DNA of 41,527 bases from Anaerolineae bacterium (lineage in GTDB: Bacteria; Chloroflexota; Anaerolineae; Promineifilales; Promineifilaceae), in the NCBI GenBank assembly GCA_020848035.1, contig JADLAX010000027.1, positions 1 through 41,527 on the forward strand, in the 5' to 3' direction. The position numbers and the translations under genes were made by a program. The notes beneath the pieces are model-generated. The model saw only the letters and a list, made by a program, of their open reading frames with translations. It searched no databases and was not told where the DNA came from. Positions 24,922-32,884 of this stretch are shown one piece after another. The stretch's first letter is position 1. The number at the start of each line of letters is the position of its first letter.

Positions 24922-25557
24922 ATGAAAAAACTCCCCCTCGACCTCCTGGTGCAAAACCGCATTGGATTGGTAAAGGCAGCGCGGGTTTACTCCAACGTCG
25001 TCAGCCCGCCAGTGATGTTTGCCGTGGTGGGCCTGGCGTTTGGCCTGTACGCTCAGCCCGGCTTATCGGGGTTTTTGTGGGCCGCAGTTTATGGGCTGCT
25101 CGTATCGCTCGGGCCAATTTTGGTGGTGCTCTTTTTGCTCAAAACGGGCCGCATTGCCGAACTGCACATGAGCAACACCCGCGAGCGCCACATCCCTTAC
25201 ATTTCCGCCATCCTGTTTGCGGGCATTGCTTTTGTGCTGGTTACCCGCTATAACGGGCCAGGTCTGCTGCGCTGCCTGGCGCTGTTTAACATTATCGAGC
25301 TGACGGCGCTGGCGCTGATTAACTCCTTCTGGCTGATCAGTCTGCATGCCACTGGGGCAATGGCAACGGCCGTTCTTCTCGGACTCGTTTTTGGCTGGCC
25401 AGTGGGCTTGTTGGTGGGGCTTCCGCTGGTGGGCACCGTTTGCTGGGTGCGGCTGTTCCTCAAGCGGCACTCGATGGCGCAGATTTTGGCAGGGCTGGCG
25501 TTAGGAACGGCCGTTGTCCTTATCCTGGTTCCCCTGGGCTGCTTTGCGTCGGCTTAA
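24922..25557 (+). CDS. PAP2-superfamily-like integral membrane protein
   Basis: Membrane protein of 211 residues with about six helices. SFWLISLHATGAMATAVLLG takes the place of the PSGH motif, and LKRHSMAQILAGLALG resembles the SRxxxxxHxxxD motif of PAP2 phosphatases. The last acidic residue is Gln here and the first Lys/Arg motif is only loosely present (TRERHIPY), so phosphatase activity is uncertain. Family members dephosphorylate polyprenyl or phosphatidate lipids. The ATG at 24922 starts in the tail of the CCCCTTCA repeat and has no good Shine-Dalgarno. Confidence 0.55.
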   Translation: MKKLPLDLLVQNRIGLVKAARVYSNVVSPPVMFAVVGLAFGLYAQPGLSGFLWAAVYGLLVSLGPILVVLFLLKTGRIAELHMSNTRERHIPYISAILFAGIAFVLVTRYNGPGLLRCLALFNIIELTALALINSFWLISLHATGAMATAVLLGLVFGWPVGLLVGLPLVGTVCWVRLFLKRHSMAQILAGLALGTAVVLILVPLGCFASA

Positions 25558-25722
25558 TAACCATCCACCAGAGTAAACACCTTCGTTTACCCACAAACGT
25601 TAATTCGCATTTTCACCAAAACTTCCGTATATTTCCAGGATCAACTCGCTGTAAAAAACATAATCCGCCACGCGGCCCGGCTGCGGGTTTACGCTGTGGC
25701 ACCAGCAAAAGGAGAATGTCTT

Positions 25723-26154
25723 ATGCCTGTTAGTAACTCAACTGCTACCTGGGAAGGCAGCTTAACCGAAGGAAAAGGAACGATGGTAGTGGGCAACGGC
25801 CGTTACACCGGTCCATTCACCCGCGCGTCCCGCTTTACCGACGGCGAAGGCACCAACCCAGAAGAACTCATCGGGGCGGCCCACGCGGGCTGCTATTCCA
25901 TGTTCCTCGCCGCCATCCTCTCGGCGGATAACCATGCGCCCAACAGCGTCAACACCACTGCCAAAGTTCACATTGGTCAGGTAGAGGGCGCACCCACCAT
26001 TCACACCATTGAACTGGAAGTGGTTGCAGACGTGCCCGGCATCGACGAGGCAACCTTTCAGGAGTATGCGGCCCGCGCCAAAGCAGGCTGCCCCGTCTCT
26101 AAAGCATTGGCCAGCGTCAGCAACATCCGGCTGACGGCCACGCTGGTCGGCTAA
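25723..26154 (+). CDS. osmC: OsmC-family hydroperoxide reductase
   Basis: Peroxidase of 143 residues that reduces organic hydroperoxides through two cysteines. The peroxidatic Cys57 is in AAHAGCYSMFLAA and the resolving Cys123 in AKAGCPVSKAL, with the conserved NPEELIG (45-51) before the first. The N-terminal TATWEGSLTEGKGTM matches the OsmC branch, not Ohr. AAAGGAG lies a good distance before the ATG. It is a single gene; the 165-bp gap upstream holds its promoter, but I could not see a clear consensus. Confidence 0.9.
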   Translation: MPVSNSTATWEGSLTEGKGTMVVGNGRYTGPFTRASRFTDGEGTNPEELIGAAHAGCYSMFLAAILSADNHAPNSVNTTAKVHIGQVEGAPTIHTIELEVVADVPGIDEATFQEYAARAKAGCPVSKALASVSNIRLTATLVG

Positions 26155-26239
26155 CCTTCGCGTTAAGTCCACCTGGAGTGGGCCAATCTTCAAGGATTGG
26201 CCCACTGTGCGCCCTTGTGCATGAAAACCGAAAGCACCA

Positions 26240-27103
26240 TCACTCTAAAACCTTCAGTTGGGTGATATGGTTTATCAGCGCCGCAGCTTCTTCTTCTGCC
26301 ACAAAGTGCCCAGCGTTTGAATAGCGCACCACAACGGCCGTCGGAAACGCCGCCGCCCAGCGCCGCATCTCCTTCTCGCGGAAAGCAATGTCTTTCATGC
26401 CCCAGGCAATCAGCTTCACCTTGCCGTCCAGCTTCTGCCGCTGGTTCCACAGCCCAGCCAGCCAATCGGTCGCGCCAATGATCTGCTTGGGGAAAACATA
26501 GCTGCCCTTACGCTGTCCCTCCGGCAGCGCCTGCAGAAAATGGCGGTGCACCTCCGGGGTCAGCTTGCTTTTGTCGCCGTAAGCCACTTTCACCACCGAC
26601 CAGGCAAAAAAGTTGTAGCGGCGAATCAGCCAACGGCCGATTGGCCCCCCCATAAAGCCGCTAAACGCCCGGTAATACCAATCGTCGTTCACCGGCCACA
26701 GCCAGGTATTGGTCACAATAATGTTTTTCACCTTCTCGGGATGTTTGATCGCGTACGAGAGGGCAATAGGACCACCCCAGTCGTCAAAAATCAGGGTGAT
26801 GTTGTGCAGATTCAGGGATTCGAGCAGCCGTTCCAGGTTCTCAGCGTGCTGCTGCGGCAGGTAGGTCCAGTCCGCAGGTTTGTCCGACAGGCCAAAGCCG
26901 ATGTGGTCTGGCGCAATGCAGCGGTGTGTCTGGGCAAAATGTTTGATCAGCGCCCGAAATTCAAACGACCAGGAAGGATTGCCATGCACCATCACAAACG
27001 GGTCGCCGCTGCCCACGTCCACGTAGCGCATTGTGCCCATCGGCTGGGCAAATTTCTTGGGGATAAACGGATATTCTTCGGTGTTGATCCAGGCGGGTAT
27101 CAT
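26240..27103 (-). CDS. Haloalkane dehalogenase-like alpha/beta hydrolase
   Basis: Protein of 287 residues. The nucleophile position reads IFDDWGG, so the nucleophile is Asp108, not Ser, with Trp109 next to it. HGNP at 40-43 gives the Asn that with this Trp stabilises halide in haloalkane dehalogenases. Asp238 in WGMKD (after strand 7, as in the DhlA-like subfamily) and His266 in SNAGHF complete a triad. The expected reaction is hydrolysis of a carbon-halogen bond to an alcohol plus halide. Epoxide hydrolases also use Asp but normally carry HGWP and two cap tyrosines. It is 24 bp downstream of a TetR gene on the same strand, a likely two-gene operon. Confidence 0.78.
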   Translation of the reverse strand: MIPAWINTEEYPFIPKKFAQPMGTMRYVDVGSGDPFVMVHGNPSWSFEFRALIKHFAQTHRCIAPDHIGFGLSDKPADWTYLPQQHAENLERLLESLNLHNITLIFDDWGGPIALSYAIKHPEKVKNIIVTNTWLWPVNDDWYYRAFSGFMGGPIGRWLIRRYNFFAWSVVKVAYGDKSKLTPEVHRHFLQALPEGQRKGSYVFPKQIIGATDWLAGLWNQRQKLDGKVKLIAWGMKDIAFREKEMRRWAAAFPTAVVVRYSNAGHFVAEEEAAALINHITQLKVLE

Positions 27104-27127
27104 GGTGTTTCCTTCGTTTGTAAGAAA

Positions 27128-27748
27128 TTATGGCGTAAATCCTTCAATCACTTTTTGCAAAATCAGGCGGTTGACCGCGGGCAAATCCTCCCGCTCATCC
27201 AGCAGCACGGTGGTTTGCAAGGAGGCAATGCCGTGCACAATGGCCCAGCAGTGATAAGCAATCGCGGCGGCATCATAGGTGCCCTGCGGCACAATCTGCC
27301 CCTGGGCCACGCCCAGCTGCACAATTTGCAGCAGGGTGCGCATGGCCATTTCGCGCTGTTCCCCAGAGGTGGCGTGTGAGGGCTCCATGTTGAACATCAG
27401 GTGATATTCTCGTGGGTACTGCCGGGCATATTCGATGTAGGCCAATCCACCTGACAGGAGCATGTCGGAAGCGGAAACGGCCGTTACCACCTCCCCCGCA
27501 ATAAAGTTGTTTAGCTCGTTAAAACAATCAGCCCGCACCGCGTCTACCAGCGCTTCTTTGCTGCTGAAATATTTGTACAAAGCGCCTGGTGTGTAATCAA
27601 TACTGTCGGCCAGGGCGCGAATGGAAAAGCCCTCAATGCCCTGCGCCACAATCATCTGGCGGGCATTTTGCAGGATGGCTTCGCGAGTTTGGGCCTGTCG
27701 TCTGGCCTGGGGCGATCGTTCAGAATTGGGCGGTTGCTCAGTAAACAT
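27128..27748 (-). CDS. TetR/AcrR-family transcriptional regulator
   Basis: Regulator of 206 residues with an N-terminal helix-turn-helix domain (about 18-65, including FSIRALADSIDYTPGALYKY) and a C-terminal ligand-binding region of the TetR_C type. It is transcribed together with the dehalogenase-like gene, so it probably represses its own operon and is released by a substrate or product of that enzyme. The ligand is unknown. The ATG at 27748 has no strong Shine-Dalgarno, and the operator candidate lies directly upstream. Confidence 0.88.
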   Translation of the reverse strand: MFTEQPPNSERSPQARRQAQTREAILQNARQMIVAQGIEGFSIRALADSIDYTPGALYKYFSSKEALVDAVRADCFNELNNFIAGEVVTAVSASDMLLSGGLAYIEYARQYPREYHLMFNMEPSHATSGEQREMAMRTLLQIVQLGVAQGQIVPQGTYDAAAIAYHCWAIVHGIASLQTTVLLDEREDLPAVNRLILQKVIEGFTP

Positions 27749-27765
27749 TGTTCACTGATTGTACA
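27749..27765. promoter_or_regulatory. Possible TetR operator
   Basis: TGTTCACTGATTGTACA is a near-palindrome (TGTTCA and TGTACA half-sites, 5-nt spacer) immediately upstream of the TetR start codon. TetR proteins often bind such sites in their own promoters. The match is short and could be chance. Confidence 0.25.
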
Positions 27766-27847
27766 CGCACTTCAACCAAAGCGTCAATTTTTAGGGGACA
27801 TTGCAGAAAGCAAGTTTGTAGCCGCTAATCCGCGAAATCTGCGGCTT

Positions 27848-28588
27848 TTAGGCCTGGATGGCCAGGGCCGACAATTTTTCGTAGTAGGGCTGGCATTGGG
27901 CGAGCAACGGCCGTAACCGCTCCGGAAATGGCTCTGTTTTACGACTGTACTGCTGGAACCCTGTTGAACGGTGCACGGCATCATACCAATATTTGGCCCA
28001 CGACCCATCCTCCGGCCGCGCCCCTGGCTGCCAGCTGAGCATCGCCTCGTCAAACGGAATGCCAATCTGGTGGCACAATTTGCTCAATACGCCGCGCGGA
28101 TTGAGCAAAGTCTGCGTAGAATCCAGCACCGGCGGCTCCTGGCCGATGCGGCGCAAATAATCGAGCAGTTCGAGGTGGAGGGCATAGCCCACGTCGTGCA
28201 GGGCAGGCTGCTCTACCTGCCTGGCATAGGAGGGCAGCATGTCGTACGGGTCGCGGGTGAGAATGATGTTCACCGTCTGGCGCATAAAGCCCCAATCGAG
28301 GTCGTTCAGGTGGTGAGTCATGTGCTTGAAGAACAGCACCGGAGCCGCCTGGCTGCCCAAAATGAGATGCTGCACGACCTTTGCGCCGTCATTTTCCATC
28401 TCGGCGATCACCTGGTCCGCGCCGGGGTGGTATTCGCGGGCGGGCGTTTTGGAGAGGTAATGGGCATAGAGTGGTTCGTCGAAGACGGCCGTATCCGCCC
28501 TCTGCGCAAAGCTGTACATCAACGCCGTGGAAATGTTGCGCGGCCCACTCCAGAGGCAAATGCGTTTAATTTGATTTTCAGCTCTCAC
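27848..28588 (-). CDS. Sulfotransferase-family protein
   Basis: Protein of 246 residues with the 5'-phosphosulfate-binding loop analogue LWSGPRNISTALMYSF (12-27) and the 3'-phosphate region ILTRDPYDMLPSY. By family it would transfer sulfate from PAPS to an alcohol or amine, but many bacterial members near branched-chain aminotransferases have no proven acceptor. The start is GTG 28588 inside a TTCACTTCTCAC-type repeat, with GAGAAG upstream. It begins 17 bp after the aminotransferase stop, so the two form an operon. Confidence 0.78.
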   Translation of the reverse strand: MRAENQIKRICLWSGPRNISTALMYSFAQRADTAVFDEPLYAHYLSKTPAREYHPGADQVIAEMENDGAKVVQHLILGSQAAPVLFFKHMTHHLNDLDWGFMRQTVNIILTRDPYDMLPSYARQVEQPALHDVGYALHLELLDYLRRIGQEPPVLDSTQTLLNPRGVLSKLCHQIGIPFDEAMLSWQPGARPEDGSWAKYWYDAVHRSTGFQQYSRKTEPFPERLRPLLAQCQPYYEKLSALAIQA

Positions 28589-28605
28589 GTTTCACTTCTC
28601 ACTTT

Positions 28606-29529
28606 TTACTGCTTGGCCGCCGCAACCGCCTCGTGTACCAGCTCCTCGTACAGCCCTTGCAACCGCCGGGTCATGGGGCCATAGCTGCCTGTGCCGATAA
28701 GTCGGCCGTCCACCTTCGTCACGGGAGTCAGCCCGCCAAATGTGCCGGTCACAAACGCCTCATCCGCACCGTACACGTCGAACAGGGAGAAATTTTTCTG
28801 GTAGCAGGGAATACCGTGGCGCAGACATGCTGCGATCACCTTGCCACGGGTGATGCCGTTCATGCAGTACTGGCCAGTTGAGGTCCACACTTCGCCGTTT
28901 TTCACCATAAAAAAGTTGGTGGCGTTGCAGGTGGCCACAAAACCGTGAATGTCCAGCATCAGCGCCTCGTCGGCACCGGCTTCCAGCGCCTGCACCAGGG
29001 CCATCACCTCGTGCAGCTTGCTGTGGCAGTTCAGGCGCGGGTCCAGGTAGTCGGGCGAGCCGCGCCGGATGGTGCTGGTGAACAGCGTCACGCCCCGCTC
29101 GCGGCTGGTGGGGTCGGCCAGCTTATGCTCAGCAATGATCACCAGGTTCGGCCCGCTGATCGTCAGGCGCGGGTCTTGCGATGGCGTCTTTTTGATGCCC
29201 CGGGTGAGCATAAAACGCACGTGCACGTTGTCGTACATCTCGTTGGCGTTAATGGTTTGCCAGAGGGCGGCGGTGAGCTCTTCGCGGCTCATGCCCACCT
29301 TCATGCCAATCGTGGCCGCGCCCTGCCACAGCCGGTCCAGATGTTCATCCAGGAAGACCAGCACCCCCTCGTGCAGGCGCAGCGCCTCCCACACGCCGTC
29401 GCCCACCAGGTAGCCGCTGTCGAACACAGAAATTTTGGCCTCATTGCGGGGAAACAGCTCGCCATTGACGTAAATTTTGACATTCTCGTTCCGCGCATCG
29501 TGCACGGCATTGTGCGTTCCGTGAGTCAT
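28606..29529 (-). CDS. Class IV aminotransferase (branched-chain or D-amino acid type), paralogue 1
   Basis: PLP-dependent fold type IV protein of 307 residues. Lys171 in LNCHSKLHEVMAL is the likely Schiff-base lysine. The N-terminal VNGELFPRNEAKISVFDSGY and the later MNGITRGKVI and EAFVTGTFGG are typical. The segment that normally reads E-G-x-x-x-N, with the Glu contacting the PLP pyridine nitrogen, reads ATCNATN (199-205) here, so that Glu is not evident. AGGAGAG precedes the ATG. It is upstream of the sulfotransferase gene and downstream of the second class IV paralogue. Confidence 0.85.
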   Translation of the reverse strand: MTHGTHNAVHDARNENVKIYVNGELFPRNEAKISVFDSGYLVGDGVWEALRLHEGVLVFLDEHLDRLWQGAATIGMKVGMSREELTAALWQTINANEMYDNVHVRFMLTRGIKKTPSQDPRLTISGPNLVIIAEHKLADPTSRERGVTLFTSTIRRGSPDYLDPRLNCHSKLHEVMALVQALEAGADEALMLDIHGFVATCNATNFFMVKNGEVWTSTGQYCMNGITRGKVIAACLRHGIPCYQKNFSLFDVYGADEAFVTGTFGGLTPVTKVDGRLIGTGSYGPMTRRLQGLYEELVHEAVAAAKQ

Positions 29530-29547
29530 CTTCTCTCCTGATTTTTA

Positions 29548-29602
29548 GCCACGGATTACGCGGATTTACACAGATTCAAAAAAAATCCTCTTAATCCGTG
29601 GC
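29548..29602. repeat. GCCACGGATTA word hairpin
   Basis: Perfect 11-bp arms GCCACGGATTA (29548-29558) and TAATCCGTGGC (29592-29602). The words CGCGGATTTACACAGATT lie inside, with an A-run (T-run on the minus strand). On the minus strand it lies just after the stop of the second aminotransferase and could end its transcript before the next gene. Confidence 0.7.
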
Positions 29603-29607
29603 AAAGT

Positions 29608-30462
29608 CTAAATTGCTGTTTTTACTTCCCGGGCGACGAAGGCATTGTACGCCGCCAGAATTTGCTGGCAGATGGGGCCGGGACGGCCGTTGCCCACCAC
29701 CGCCTCGCCAATTTGCACCACCGGCAGCAGCGCCCGCGACGAACCGCTCAGCGCCGCCTCGCTCAGCCGGGGAACCTGGGCCACGGTGATTGGTTCCAGG
29801 CTGACAGGAATATGCAGCTCAGCCGCCAAATCCAGGATGATTTTGCGGGTGATGCCCGCCAACACGCCGGTCCCGGCAGTGTGAAATACGCCGTCCAGCA
29901 CGCCGTAGAAGTTGGTGCTGGTACCTTCTAAGATTTCACCCGCCGCGCTCAACAGCAAATATTCGTAGACGTCACCGGTCGCCTGGTAGGCCTGGCGCTT
30001 TTGGGCAAAATCGGCCGTTTTGGCCAGTGGATTGGCCCGCTTCAGATCAAGGGCGAAACCCACGTGTACGCCATGTGTGTACAGCGCGGCGGGCGGCGGC
30101 GTGAAGGGCATCAGGCCAATCAGCAGGCGGCTGTCCGTGCCCAGGTGGAGCGGAGCGGAGGCCAGAAAATCGAAGCGTACCCGAGCCTCGGGCAGCGGAT
30201 ACTGCGAACAGGCCGTGTGCAGCCCCTGGCGCAGCCGGGTTTCGTCCAATTCATCCTGCCAACCCAACAAACCCATCGAGCGGCGGGTGCGCTCGATGTG
30301 ATGCTCCAGGTACAGAAATTTGTTGTGCGCGAAGGTGCGCAAGGCGGAATAAACACCGAGGTCCAGGCCGTTGTACAGCTGGTCGAAGCTGGTGATGTGG
30401 TCGGGGATGGGTAACGGCCGTATTCCAGCCACTTCTACCGCAAAAAGTTGAATCGTTGTCAT
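29608..30462 (-). CDS. Class IV aminotransferase, paralogue 2
   Basis: PLP-dependent fold type IV protein of 284 residues. Lys148 in NPLAKTADFAQ is the probable Schiff-base lysine, and EILEGTSTNFYG (176-187) holds the normal Glu and Asn contacts, in contrast to paralogue 1. GVLAGITRK and the SGSSRALLPV end segment match aminodeoxychorismate-lyase/branched-chain aminotransferase-like members. It may be either an aminotransferase or a lyase of the ADCL type. The ATG at 30462 is chosen because the domain begins there and GAGGG precedes it; the longer frame to 30564 has no domain character. Confidence 0.8.
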   Translation of the reverse strand: MTTIQLFAVEVAGIRPLPIPDHITSFDQLYNGLDLGVYSALRTFAHNKFLYLEHHIERTRRSMGLLGWQDELDETRLRQGLHTACSQYPLPEARVRFDFLASAPLHLGTDSRLLIGLMPFTPPPAALYTHGVHVGFALDLKRANPLAKTADFAQKRQAYQATGDVYEYLLLSAAGEILEGTSTNFYGVLDGVFHTAGTGVLAGITRKIILDLAAELHIPVSLEPITVAQVPRLSEAALSGSSRALLPVVQIGEAVVGNGRPGPICQQILAAYNAFVAREVKTAI

Positions 30463-30791
30463 GCCCTCAATTGTAACAGCAGCCCGTCGTTTGACGATGG
30501 TGCGGACAGCTGCCTGTCGATCGATCGTCACTGAGGCTGTTAATCGGGTTACGGCCGTCCCCATCGGATCGATTTAGGATCGTTTCACCGGTAGACTAAC
30601 AACCAGCGATTGTAGGCCTGTACGGCCGCTTCAAGCCCATTCGCCAATTCCGTTAACTTATTTGCGAATGGGTACTAATCAGGCAAACTGGCTGATTTTG
30701 TACGGTGGTTCTATGTTATGATTTCACCAGATTTTGCAATTGAGTTGACGATTTCTAAGTTTGATCATAGAAGCCAAATGGAGGGTATTCG
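30463..30791. other. Divergent intergenic region with inverted repeat
   Basis: 329 bp between the aminotransferase start (minus) and the DUF3352 start (plus), so it should hold promoters for both. It contains one ACGGCCGT (30550), a GATCGATCGTC run, and a 9-bp inverted repeat CCCATTCGC (30636-30644)/GCGAATGGG (30664-30672). A TTGACG near 30746 could be a -35 for the DUF3352 gene but has no good -10. No RNA gene or ORF is supported. Confidence 0.5.
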
Positions 30792-32507
30792 ATGACCGAA
30801 GAAACCAAATTAACCAGCAATTCAACCGCTTCCGGTGGAGGAAGCAACAACCGAATGTTGATCATTGGGGGCATTGCCGCCCTGGGCCTGGTGGCCATCA
30901 TTATCGTTGGCGGCATCTTTTTGCTGCCCCGCCTGTTTGGTGCCGACGAAAGCGCCATTGCCGGGGTAATGCCACCCGAAACAAGCATGCTCGTCGAGCT
31001 CAATGCGCTCAACCTGGCCAACGACGAGACCAACCGCATTGCCCGCGCCTTCGAGGATGTATTTAACGAAGCTGATGTGGATTTTGACGCTGAGGATCCA
31101 GGCAGCGGCCTGGAGAGTCTGGACGACCAGTTGGAAGAGGCCACCGGCCTGACCATCACCGACGACATTTTGCCCTGGATTGGGCCAAACCTGGGCCTGG
31201 GCCTGGTAGAACTGGACATCGATGCAATGAACGAAGGCGAACCACCGCAGATCATCTTTGCGGCGACCATTCGCGATACGGCCGTAGCCGACGTCTTCAT
31301 CGAGGACTTGATTGACGCTATTGAAGACGACACGGGCAACCGGGTTGAAGAAGTGGAATACGGCGGGGCGCTGGTTTTTGAGGTGGACAGTGACTTTGAA
31401 GAGGAGCGCATTGCTTTCGGCCGCTCCAGTGAAATTTTCTTCCTGGCCACCAACATCGACCTCCTGGAAGATGCCATTGATGCCCAACAGGGCGAAAATC
31501 TGGGCGATGTGGCTGAATACCAAGACACCCTCGCCGAACTGCCTGCCGATCGGGCCTTGACCATTTACGTCAGCGGCCAGGGCATTGAGGACAGCGCTAG
31601 TGCGGTTGAAGACACCAGTGAGTTGGAGGGTTTTGACGCTGGTATGCTAGAAGATCTGGGCTTGCTGGGCGTGGGTATGTCAGTTACGGCCGTTGCCGAA
31701 GGTATTCAGGCTGACTTTGTGGGCAACTTTGAGAGCCTGACCGAAGAACAGCAAGAAATGCTGGATGCCCAAACGGATGACATTCAAACGGCCGAATTCC
31801 TGCCTGAATCGACCTACGTCTTCCTGGTTGGCCAGCGCCTGGACCTGGTCTGGCAAAACGCTATGGACTCCCTGGACGGCGTCAACGAAGACGATTTAGA
31901 CGAAGCCATGGACCTGTTCGACGACATGTTCGGCTTCAACCCCGGCGATGAACTACTGCCTTTGCTCAACGGCGAATACAGCCTGGCCCTCATCGACAGC
32001 GACGAAGGCCTCATTGCTGAGCAGTTTGAAACCGACCTGGGTCTGGTCGTGATGGCCGGCACCAGCAGCAGCGAAGAGTTGGCTGGCCTGGCGGAAGATT
32101 TTGCCGATGGCGTTGAAGATCAGGAAATGAGCGTCACAGACTCGGCCAATGATGATGTCACAGTTTATGAAGTAGAGGATCCCTCGGGCGAACTGGTTGG
32201 CGCATACGGCACCAGCGAAGATTACCTTGTCCTCTCCACCAGCGGTGAAACCATTGAAACCCTGTTTCTGGATGAAGCCAACCTGGCCGACAGCGACAAA
32301 TATCAAAACGCCTGGGATGCCTTCCCCCGTGGGACCATTCCGGTGATGTACATGGACCTGGACGGTCTCTTTGCCGCCCTGGAAGACGTCGATCCGACCA
32401 TCGGCGATGCCGCCGACGTGAACCCGGTCTACGCTTTTGCCATGGGCACCCGCGCCGAAGGCAGCAGCACCCACACCACGATGATTTTCTTCATTGCTGG
32501 TGAGTAA
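30792..32507 (+). CDS. DUF3352-type membrane-anchored acidic protein
   Basis: Protein of 571 residues with a Ser/Gly-rich cytoplasmic start (to about 20), one membrane helix (about 22-46, IIGGIAALGLVAIIIVGGIF) and a large outside region very rich in Asp and Glu. Length, anchor and repeated two-domain build fit DUF3352 proteins (about 540-575 residues, function unknown). The motif PPETSMLVELNALNL follows the anchor. The acidity could mean calcium binding or a fold tuned for an ion-rich surface, but I have no direct evidence. GGAGGG precedes the ATG. A strong hairpin follows the gene. Confidence 0.72.
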   Translation: MTEETKLTSNSTASGGGSNNRMLIIGGIAALGLVAIIIVGGIFLLPRLFGADESAIAGVMPPETSMLVELNALNLANDETNRIARAFEDVFNEADVDFDAEDPGSGLESLDDQLEEATGLTITDDILPWIGPNLGLGLVELDIDAMNEGEPPQIIFAATIRDTAVADVFIEDLIDAIEDDTGNRVEEVEYGGALVFEVDSDFEEERIAFGRSSEIFFLATNIDLLEDAIDAQQGENLGDVAEYQDTLAELPADRALTIYVSGQGIEDSASAVEDTSELEGFDAGMLEDLGLLGVGMSVTAVAEGIQADFVGNFESLTEEQQEMLDAQTDDIQTAEFLPESTYVFLVGQRLDLVWQNAMDSLDGVNEDDLDEAMDLFDDMFGFNPGDELLPLLNGEYSLALIDSDEGLIAEQFETDLGLVVMAGTSSSEELAGLAEDFADGVEDQEMSVTDSANDDVTVYEVEDPSGELVGAYGTSEDYLVLSTSGETIETLFLDEANLADSDKYQNAWDAFPRGTIPVMYMDLDGLFAALEDVDPTIGDAADVNPVYAFAMGTRAEGSSTHTTMIFFIAGE

Positions 32508-32518
32508 ATGGCCTTAAA

Positions 32519-32559
32519 TGGTGAAGGATGACCAGCGTGTCGTTGGTCATCCTTCACCA
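32519..32559. terminator. Perfect 16-bp stem-loop after the DUF3352 gene
   Basis: TGGTGAAGGATGACCA (32519-32534) and TGGTCATCCTTCACCA (32544-32559) pair without mismatch around a 9-nt loop, starting 12 bp after the stop codon. There is no T-run, so it may act as a transcript-end stabiliser or a factor-dependent terminator. Confidence 0.6.
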
Positions 32560-32677
32560 CAGGACTGCTGCAAAATGTGATGATTGGGGTAGGGGCCTCA
32601 AATTGTGGTTTTGCAAGTAATCGAGGAACGCTGTGGTCGGTCTCCGACCGAGCCACCAACCGATACATTACCTCACT

Positions 32678-32765
32678 AAATTTTCGTAACCGTTCAGTTG
32701 GTATCCCGCACGAGGGCGCTGCGCGCCCCGTGCCTCTACAGAGAACTGAACGGTTACAAATTTTC
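32678..32765. mobile_element. MITE-like element with 14-bp terminal inverted repeats and 8-bp target duplication
   Basis: A 72-bp element (32686-32757) has perfect 14-bp ends GTAACCGTTCAGTT and AACTGAACGGTTAC. It is flanked on both sides by the same 8 bp, AAATTTTC (32678-32685 and 32758-32765). The middle holds a hairpin GCACGAGGGCGC/GCGCCCCGTGC. There is no coding capacity. GTAA ends and 8-bp target duplications are features of the IS66 family, so it could be a non-autonomous derivative moved by an IS66-type transposase elsewhere in the genome. Confidence 0.7.
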
Positions 32766-32884
32766 AAAGACAGAAACGTGGTCCCTACCGTTCCCCGATT
32801 TCCTTGGGCCAATCCTGGCCAATTTTTCACGAAGTTCAAAATGGTTTCGCGCTAATTCGTGATATTCGTGGCTAAAAACCGCCG

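Larger units (their letters stand above)
32508..32884. other. Convergent intergenic region with terminator, MITE-like element and word hairpins
   Basis: 377 bp between the stops of the DUF3352 gene and the ABC permease. In order it holds the hairpin at 32519-32559, a GGTCGGTCTCCGACC palindrome near 32637, the MITE-like element (32678-32765) and a TTCGTGATATTCGTGGC word repeat (32828-32877). No gene is supported. Confidence 0.6.
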
